A stretch of DNA of 64,000 nucleotides. Origin: Aegilops tauschii subsp. strangulata (Eukaryota; Streptophyta; Magnoliopsida; Poales; Poaceae). The notes under the pieces were generated by a model. That model did no database searches, was not told where the DNA came from, and saw only the letters and a list, made by a program, of their open reading frames with translations. The translations under genes were made by a program, and so were the position numbers. Of this stretch, positions 56,991-64,000 are shown one piece after another (within the stretch, counting starts at the first letter, position 1; every line of letters begins with the position of its first letter). The stretch spans positions 194,588,788-194,652,787 of the forward strand of contig NC_053036.3 of assembly GCF_002575655.3 (NCBI RefSeq), in the 5' to 3' direction.

Positions 56991-57064
56991 CCAAGCTGGA
57001 CGCAATCCTGGACAGACCCTGCCAGATTCATGGCACCACAGAGAAGCCTGCCAACCACTCCAAC
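56991..57064 (+). pseudogene. Gypsy gag, part 2
   Basis: Continues the gag frame that stops at 30264, in register. It encodes LDAILDRPCQIHGTTEK, the segment that precedes the zinc knuckle in this gypsy group. It is cut by the TG of a copia LTR at 57065. Confidence 0.85.
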
Positions 57065-58309
57065 TGAAGGAAATATGCCCTAGAGGCGATAATAAAGTTG
57101 TTATTTTATATTTAATTATTCATGATAAAGGTTTATTATTCATGCTAGAATTGTATTGATCGAAAACCTTAATACATGTGTGAATACATAAACAAACACC
57201 GTGTCCCTAGTGAGCCTCTACTAGACTAGCTTGTTGATCAAAGATTGTTAAGGTTTCCTAACCATGCACATGAGTTGTCATTTGATAGAGGAATCACATA
57301 ATTAGGAGAATGATGTGATGGACAAGACCAGTCCGTTAGCTTAGCATAATGATCGTTCAGTTTTATTGCTATTGCTTTCTTCATGTCAAATACATATTCC
57401 TTCGACTATGAGATTATGCAACTCCCGGATACCGGAGGAATGCCTTGTGTGCTATCAAACGTCAGAACGTAACTGGGTGATTATAAATATGCTCTATAGG
57501 TATCTCCGAAGGTGTTTGTTGAGTTGGCATAGATCGAGATTAGGATTTGTCACTCCGAGTATCGGAGACGCATCTCTGGGCCCTCTCGGTAATACACATC
57601 ATGAAGCTTGCAAGCAAACGACTAAGGAGTTAGTCACTAGGTGATGTATTATGGAACGAGTAAAGAGACCCCCCGGTAACGAGATTTAACTAGGTATGAA
57701 GATACCAATGATCGAGTCTCGGGCAAGTAACATGCCGATGGACAAAGGGAATTACGTATGTAGGAGCCAATATGGGCATCCAGGTTCCGCTGTTGGTTAT
57801 TGACCGAAGAGGTGTCTCGGTCATGTCTACATAGTTCTCGAACCCGTAGGGTCCGCACGCTTAACGTTCGATGATGATATAGTATTATATGAGTTATGTG
57901 ACTTGGTGACCGAATATTGTTCGAAGTCCTGGATGAGATCATGGACATGACGAGGATTCTCGAAATTGTCGAGAGGTAAAGATTGATATATAGGACGATG
58001 GTATTCGGACACCAGAAGTGTTCCGGAGGGTACCGGGTACATATCGAGTCACCGGAAGGGGTTCCGGGCACCCCCGACAAAAGATATGGGCACCAAGAGG
58101 GGAAACGCGCCAGCCACAAGGGGCTGGTGCGCCCCCCATATCAGCCGAACCGGGAGGAGAAGGAAAGAGGGGAAGGGAAAGGAAAGGGGGATTCGTCCTC
58201 CCCCTTCCTTCCCTCCTCCCTCCTCTTTCCTTCCCCCCGGCAAATATGGCAAGGGGGACAGCCAGGGGGGACCCAATTAGGGTTCGACCTACTTGGGCGC
58301 CTCCTGGCA
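57065..58309 (+). repeat. Truncated copia LTR
   Basis: Starts TGAAGGAAATATGCCC and follows the copia LTR at 60960 for about 1.2 kb through the CTGGGCCC and TCTCGGTCATGTC blocks. It then departs near 58300, missing the last ~500 bp. No internal domain follows. The start abuts gag exactly. Confidence 0.85.
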
Positions 58310-58379
58310 GCCCCCCTCTCCCTCGCGGGGCAGCGAAACGTTGGTGGGTGCGGGCCTAGCCGTGGCCCCGCAGATGCCC

Positions 58380-58727
58380 CCAGCAAGGGCCTTGTCGGGG
58401 TCTCCCGGGCGTCCCTGGCAAGGATCCTGCCGGGGGTCTTCGGCCTTCCCCGGCAAGGATCATGCCAGGGGTCTTCGTTTATCCCTGGCAAGGATCTTGA
58501 CGGGGGTCTTCATCTTTTGGTTTCTATCTAGACTCGCAGGCCTTTGGTCTTCACAAAGATCTGCATGCCACCACGCAGACGCCCATGAGTCTTTGTCTTG
58601 ACGTTGTCGATGGTGTCAGAGCTCTCAGGCTCAAGGGTGGCGGGCTCGCTGGTGTGAGGCAAGTCACCCGGGCAAGGCTCTTGCCAGGGCTATGTAGGCC
58701 GCCCCGGCAAGGGTGTTGCCGGGGGAA
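58380..58727. repeat. Palindromic GGCAAG...CTTGCC repeats
   Basis: Copies near 58381, 58416, 58451, 58486, 58671 and 58706 of (C/T)GGCAAGGATC(C/A/T)TGCCGGGG. Three of them are spaced exactly 35 bp apart and each is a near-perfect inverted repeat of about 18 bp. Diverged copies occur near 60459 and 60529. Confidence 0.8.
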
Positions 58728-59450
58728 GCCCATCTTGCCCCCTTCAATCTTCATTCCTCTGGCTTGAGTGCTGCCTTTGACAGTCTCGTACCTTTGCTTA
58801 TTCTGCCTCGCCAAGCATGGCTGCAGGTGTGGCTACGACTGGTCGTGCACAAGTAAAAGGGGTACAGAAAGGCCCGTACTTTTGTACACCGACAGGAGCC
58901 CCCGGGCCTGGGCCACACATAAGCACGAAGCGTTGTTGGGCCAGGCACAGAACGGTGCGCGGGTACGCGTGGCAGAGTTATACCCGCAGTAACTTCTTCG
59001 CCAGTTGCGCGTCCCCACGACCCGTATTGAGTGCGTGACGTGGGGGTCGTGCGTGGAACGGTCGCAGCACGCTTGCGTCACCCTGTGGTGAATAGTAAAG
59101 AGGCGGCCCACGTCTTCCCCATAAAAAAGAGGAAGTCGCAGGGGCGCGACTCATTCACAAGGTGGACTCGGGTCGCGGCCTTCATGGCGCCCGCGCCCCA
59201 TGATCACGGGGCGGGAAACGGTCGTCCCACTTGTATTCTTAATTCCGGCCCGCCCGCCACGTGTCCCCCATGCCTCAGGGAGGGTAGGTGGCGGATACGA
59301 ATGGCACGGGCCTTAATGCCGAGGCGGGAAGCCGGGCGTTGCTGATTGGAGCAGCGGGTCGGTCCTGATTCCCTACGCCTCGGGCGACCGGATTGGTCGA
59401 GTGGGGCGGCCGCCCATAGGTTGGGGGACCGAGCCCCGACCCTGCCCCTC

Positions 59451-59458
59451 TATAAAAA
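59451..59458 (+). promoter_or_regulatory. TATA box
   Basis: TATAAAAA, 66 bases upstream of an ATG at 59524 in ACTCGCCATGG, in a GC-rich context. Spacing suits a core promoter for the B3 gene that follows. Confidence 0.6.
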
Positions 59459-59523
59459 GGGGAGAGGGATATCATCCTCCTGCATTCATCTCCTTCCTGC
59501 TTGGCCCCTTTCTTCCACTCGCC

Positions 59524-60140
59524 ATGGTGAGAGGGTGTGCCAGCACTCCAATGGCAGCGACGAGGCCTTCTGCTCGACAGCGTGTCCCCCCTCCTCCGGA
59601 GCTCATGGCGGCGGAGCTCGCTGTGAGAGGAAGAGGCAGGGGCGAGGCCAAGGCCGCCGTGGCGCTCGGCGGAGAGGAGGACGGGGAGGCGCACCGGCCA
59701 TGCTTCCGCCAACGGCTCCCTCCCCCTAATGGAGGGCCACGTCGGAGACCAGCCTCGCGAGTTCTTCATCAGGCTGTACAAGCCAGTGTGCGGTCACCCC
59801 GTGCGCTCGGCAAATGGAGCTCGACCCGCCACAGGCCTTGAGGCTGCACATGAGGGGCTGCGGGAACGGCGGCATGCGGGTCGACGTTGACTTCCCCGCC
59901 CCCCATGTCATGTATCTCCACCGTGGGTGGAAGACCTTTGCCCGCGCCCATAGCCTGTCAGAGCGGCACGTTCTCCAATTCAAATTAATGGAGAACGACC
60001 TGCTCTCCGTCAAGGTCTTCGGGCACTTGGGAACCCGCTTAGGGTGCTGCGCGAAGAGCTCCACCGATAACGAAACTTCCTCCTCGGGCGACAGTGACGA
60101 GGAGGACAGCGACAGCGACGACGAGGGTAGCGGGCGGTAG
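59524..60140 (+). pseudogene. B3-domain gene, frameshifted
   Basis: From ATG 59524 a frame of Arg/Pro/Ala-rich sequence (MVRGCASTPMAATRPSARQR) runs on. The B3 domain starts in another frame at about 59729 (EFFIRLYKPVCGHPVRSA), shifts by one base near 59812 and continues at 59814-60137: RVDVDFPAPHVMYLHRGWKT, FARAHSLSERHVLQFKLMEN, DLLSVKVFGHLGTRLGCC. An acidic Ser/Glu/Asp tail ends at the TAG 60138. These are clear B3 hallmarks (GW.xF..aH.L..g..L.Fkl). One certain shift and a probable second make it a pseudogene. It belongs to a different B3 subgroup from the two B3 genes in the CACTA-like element. Confidence 0.8.
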
Positions 60141-60959
60141 GACGCCGATTCCGACTCCGGCTGACCATCGGCGGCAGCACCGTCATCTGCATCGCCCTCG
60201 TCCCTCGGCCACACGCCTCACCGAGGGTCATCCTTGCCATGCTCTCCATCGGCGCGTTCCCCGTCGCCCCTTCTTTGCCTTCGCCTGCCGCACCTGGGAG
60301 GAAAAGGGCAAGAATGGAGATGGCGAGGAACTTATCTTTCTTTTAGCTTGTAGGCACTTGCCAAATCTTAATTTCTAAACAATGTAATCTCTCGAGCCCA
60401 CGCCTGTGTCTCGTAACATTCGTACTTGTATCAGCATGTCAATGAAAAAGACCAGCCTTGCCGGGAACCCGTGCATGTATACGTCCATGCAGAGGCGAAA
60501 TGCCTCCTTAATGCAAATAAACGAGTCCTCCCGGCAAGCTGTCCTGCCGGTGCCGTCTGTGCCTGCCAAAGAATTGCATCTGCCGGGTTACGGACAAAGG
60601 GTCCAGCCCCTCGTCAATCTTCTTTTAGCAAGGGCTACTACGACCATTCTAACCGAAGCAGCGTTCGGGCTAGGGATGGGAGCACCCGAGTTCAAAAGAG
60701 AGTGGCAAGGTTTTCTAATGCACAAGTCACAAGTTACGAACATGAATGTGCAAGAGGTACACTTTATCTGTTTGGTTTGCCGAGGATCGCCGTACCGGGC
60801 AGTCTTCTCAACTTCTTGGCGGAGCCGGGTCCTTGGCGGGATCGAGCGTCCTTGCCGCGGCTGGAAAGATGAGCGGGCAGGAGCATGGAACCTTGGCGGT
60901 CCATTAACATTTGTTGGAATCAAAAAGCAGTACAATATCCTGGACAAGCATGTATATAT

Positions 60960-62697
60960 TGAAGGAAATATGCCCTAGAGGCAATAATAAAGTTATTATT
61001 TATTTCCTTATTTCATGATAAATGTTTATTATTCATGCTAGAATTGTATTAACCGGAAACATGATACATGTGTGAATACATAGACAAATAGAGTGTCACT
61101 AGTATGCCTCTACTTGACTAGCTCGTTAATCAAAGATGGTTATGTTTCCTAGCCATAGACATGAGTTGTCATTTGATGAATGGGATCACATCATTAGGAG
61201 AATGATGTGATTGACTTGACCCATTCCGTTAGCTTAGCACTTGATCGTTTAGTATGTTGCTATTGCTTTCTTCATGACTTATACATGTTCCTATGACTAT
61301 GAGATAATGCAACTCCCATTTACCGGAGGAACACTTTGTGTGCTACCAAACGTCACAACGTAACTGGGTGATTATAAAGGTGCTCTACAAGTGTCTCCAA
61401 AGGTACTTGTTGAGTTGGCGTATTTCGAGATTAGGATTTGTCACTCCGATTGTCAGAGAGGTATCTCTGGGCCCACTCGGTAATACACATCACTATAAGG
61501 CTTGCAAGCATTGTACCTAATGAGTTAGTTGCGGGATGATGTATTACGGAACGAGTAAAGAGATTTGCCGGTAACGAGATTGAACTAGGTATTGAGATAG
61601 CGACGATCGAACCTCGGGCAAGTAACATACCGATGACAAAGGGAACAACGTATGTTGTTATGCGGTTTGACCGATAAAGATCTTCGTAGAATATGTGGGA
61701 GACAATATGAGCATCCAGGTTCTGCTATTGGTTATTGACCGGAAACGTGTCTCGGTCATGTCTACATAGTTCTCGAACCCGTAGGGTCCGCACGCTTAAA
61801 GTTCGGTGACGATCGGTATTATGAGTTTGTGTGATTTGATGTACCAAAGGTAGTTCGGAGTCCCGGATGAGATCGGGGAAATGACGAGGAGTCTCGAAAT
61901 GATCGAGACGTAAAGATCGATATATTGGACGACTATATTCGGAAATCGGAAAGGTTCCGAGTGATTCGGGTATTTTTCGGAGTACCGGGGAGTTACGGGA
62001 ATACGGGGAAGAAGTATTGGGCCTTAATGGGCCTTAGTGGGAAGGAGAGGCAGCAGCCAGGAGGTGGCGTACCCCTCCCAAGCCCAGTCTGAATTGGACA
62101 AGGGGTTTGGGGTGCGGCCCCCCTCTCCCTTCCTTGTCCCCTCCCCTCCTTTCCCCCTTCTCCTAGTTGGACTAGGAAAGGAGGAAACCTACTCCTACTA
62201 GGAGTAGGAATCCTACTCCCTTGGTGCGCCCCTCCTAGAGCCGGCCTCCTCCTCCCTTGCTCCTTTATATACGGGGGCAGGGGGGCACCCCAAGACACAC
62301 ATGTTGATCTGTTGATCTCCCAGCCGTGTGCGGTGCCCCCCACCATATTCCACCTTGGTCATATCGTAGCGGTGCTTAGGCAAAGCCCTGCGTCGGTAGC
62401 AACATCATCACCGTCATCACGTCGTCGTGTTGACGGAACTCTCCCGTGAAGCTCTACTGGATCGGAGTTCGCGGGATGTCATCGAGCTGAACGTGTGCTG
62501 AACTCGGTGGTGCCGTACGTTCGGTACTTGATCGGTCGGATCATGAAGACGTACGACTACATCAACCGCGTTGTGCTAACGCTTCCGCTTTCGGTCTACG
62601 AGGGTATGTGGACAACACTATCCCCTCTCGTTGCTATGCATCACCATGATCCTGCGTGTGCGTAGGAAATATTTTGAAATTACTACGTTTCCCAACA
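60960..62697 (+). repeat. Copia 5' LTR
   Basis: Begins TGAAGGAAATATGCCCTAG and ends TACGTTTCCCAACA. A TTTATATACGGG TATA box lies at about 62264, and the transcribed leader after it has a C-rich CACCCCAAGACAC stretch. Confidence 0.92.
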
Positions 62698-62698
62698 G

Positions 62699-62711
62699 TG
62701 ATATCAGAGCC
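62699..62711 (+). other. Copia primer binding site
   Basis: TGATATCAGAGCC one base inside the LTR; one change from the usual TGGTATCAGAGCC (initiator tRNA-Met). Confidence 0.9.
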
Positions 62712-63915
62712 TGGTTTTATGCGTAGATGTTATATGCACGAGTGAGTTGTGGGCGATACAAGTCATACTGCTTACCAGCATGTCATACTTTGGTTCGGCG
62801 GTATTGTTGGATGAAGCGGCCCAGACCGACATTACGCGTATGCTTACGCGAGACTGGTTCTACCGACGTGCTTTGCACACACGTGGCTGGCGGGTGTAAG
62901 TTTCTCCAACTTTAGTTGAATCGAGTGTGGCTACGCCCGGTCCTTGAGAAGGTTAAAACAACACTATTTTGACGAACTATTGTTGTGGTTTTGATGCGTA
63001 GGTAAGAACGGTTCTTGCTCAGCCCGTAGCAGCCACGTAAAACTTGCAACAACAAAGTAGAGGACGTCTAACTTGTTTTTGCAGGGCATGTTGTGATGTG
63101 ATATGGTCAAGGCATGATGCTATATTTTATTGTATGAGATGATCATGTTTTGTAACTGAGTTATCGGCAACTGGCAGGAACCATATGGTTGCCGCTTTAT
63201 TGCATGCAATGAAATCGCCCTGTAATTGCTTTACTTTATCACTAAGCGGTAGCGATAGTCGTAGAAGCAATAGTTGGCGAGACGACAATGATGCTACGAT
63301 GGAGATCAAGGTGTCGCGCCGGTGACGATGGTGATCATGAAGGTGCTCCGGAGATGGAGATCACAAGCACAAGATGATGATGGCCATATCATATCACTTA
63401 TATTGATTGCATGTGATGTTTATCTTTTATGCATCTTATCTTTCTTTGATTGACGGTAGCATTATAAGATGATCTCTCACTAAATTTCAAGATAAAAGTG
63501 TTTTCCCTGAGTATGCACCGTTCCCAAAGTTCGTCGTGCCCAGACACCACGTGATGATCGGGTGTGATAAGCTCTACGTCCATCTACAACGGGTGCAAGC
63601 CAGTTTTGCATATGCAGAATACTCAGGTTAAACTTGACGAGCCTAGCATATGCAGATATGGCCTCGAAACACTGAGACCGAATGGTCGAGCGTGAATCAT
63701 ATAGTAGATATGATCAACATAGTGATGTCCACCATTGAAAACTACTCCATTTCATGTGATGATCGGTTATGGTTTAGTTGATTTCGATCACGTGATAACT
63801 TAGATGATTAGAGGGATGTCTATCTAAGTGGGAGTTCTTAAGTAATATGATTAATTGAACTTAAATTTATCATGAACTTAGTACCTGACTTGCATGTCTA
63901 TGTTGTTGTAGATAG
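62712..63915 (+). other. Copia untranslated leader
   Basis: About 1.2 kb between primer site and gag ATG. Homologous (inverted) to about 12000-13500 of the Angela-type element. Contains one copy of the GAGGCCATGTCTG-type block that is duplicated there. No coding. Confidence 0.7.
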
Positions 63916-64000
63916 ATGGCTCGTGCTGTTGTTCCGTTGAATTTTAATGCGTTCCTTGATAAAGCAAAGTTGAAAGATGATGGTAGCAATTACACGGACT
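63916..64000 (+). CDS. Copia gag, N-terminus (partial)
   Basis: ATG at 63916 opens MARAVVPLNFNAFLDKAKLK and continues to the window edge. This is the typical gag start of BARE/Angela-type copia elements. Too short to tell whether the whole gag is intact. Confidence 0.85.
   Translation, partial: MARAVVPLNFNAFLDKAKLKDDGSNYTD

Larger units (their letters stand above)
28086..57064 (+). mobile_element. Gypsy retrotransposon 5' half, split by a CACTA-like insertion
   Basis: Plus-strand element with 5' LTR (28086-28558), primer site and gag, interrupted at 30264/56991 by the 26.7-kb insertion and cut off at 57064 by a copia LTR. The LTR begins TGAGGGAGTCCTGAATTA and ends GACACCGACA. It contains CTTATATAAACCGGAGGG (TATA region), typical of a common Triticeae gypsy group. 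No pol or 3' LTR is present in the window. Confidence 0.88.
58310..60959. other. Unclassified GC-rich segment with a B3 pseudogene
   Basis: Segment between two copia LTRs. It contains palindromic GGCAAGGATC-type repeats (58380-58730), AGGAGCCCCCGGGCC (58885), a TATA box (59451) and a B3 pseudogene. It looks like part of a gene-carrying element, but I cannot identify its ends or class. 60141-60959 has only weak ORFs. Confidence 0.5.
60960..64000 (+). mobile_element. Copia element, 5' part (runs off window)
   Basis: LTR 60960-62697, primer site 62699, leader, and start of gag at 63916; continues past 64000. BARE/Angela/WIS-related. The LTR is 1738 bp, as in the outer copia at 5672-16063, which is in the opposite orientation. 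Confidence 0.92.

Noticed and set aside
57065..62697. The two plus-strand copia LTRs as 5' and 3' LTRs of one element
   Set aside because: The second is followed by a primer site and gag, so it is a 5' LTR. The first is truncated and no pol lies between them.

Overview
The window reads as intergenic DNA of a large Triticeae genome (wheat, Aegilops or a close relative). The evidence is Angela/BARE/WIS-type copia LTRs of about 1.74-1.79 kb with the characteristic end containing AATATGCCCTAGAGG, CACTA elements with Triticeae-style subterminal repeats, Stowaway MITEs, LINE tails and spliced plant genes. Almost everything is transposable element. The one ordinary host gene is a cysteine-rich receptor-like kinase (CRK, two DUF26 domains plus kinase) on the minus strand at 17905-23110. 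It has seven exons with consensus splice sites and an open 664-codon reading frame.

Left third (1-17.9 kb). A non-autonomous PIF/Harbinger element (204-1426, TSD TAA) is followed by AT-rich repeats, a foldback, and a Mutator-like MITE (3149-3567). A three-level nest comes next. A 5'-truncated LINE (4640-17050, 12-bp TSD) was entered by a copia element (5672 to about 16870), later deleted for its 5' half. That copia's LTR was then entered by a full-length Angela-type element (6669-15317, TSD GCTCC) whose LTRs differ by only about 1.2 % by eye.

Middle (17.9-28 kb). The CRK gene carries a Stowaway MITE in intron 5 and has a 2.5-kb first intron. Upstream lie three LINE tails or traces, one reduced to 15 bp between 17-bp repeats, then a broken Harbinger transposase and two Stowaway MITEs.

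Right half (28-64 kb). A gypsy element (LTR 28086-28558, gag) is split inside gag by a 26.7-kb CACTA-like insertion (30268-56987, TSD CAA); gag resumes in register at 56991. This insertion is the most unusual object in the window. No transposase is visible in it. It carries a spliced B3-domain gene near one end (minus strand), a second B3-like gene near the other end (plus strand), a small basic protein gene, and a 4.7-kb satellite-like array built from alternating ~505-bp monomers (1012-bp dimer). It was later invaded by a non-coding LTR retrotransposon (34091-48375, TSD ATACT) that appears to use a tRNA-Lys primer site and also holds a tRNA-Lys-like sequence. That element was invaded by a CACTA element (35793-42775, TSD GGG) encoding broken TNP2, a Ulp1-like ORF, and an 83-aa RNase H1 hybrid-binding-domain protein with a C-terminal membrane segment. 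A second, related CACTA (35948-37599, TSD TGG) sits inside it. After gag come a truncated copia LTR (57065 to about 58309), an unclassified GC-rich segment with a third B3 gene (frameshifted, 59524-60140), and the 5' half of another copia element (60960-64000) whose gag begins at 63916 and runs off the window.
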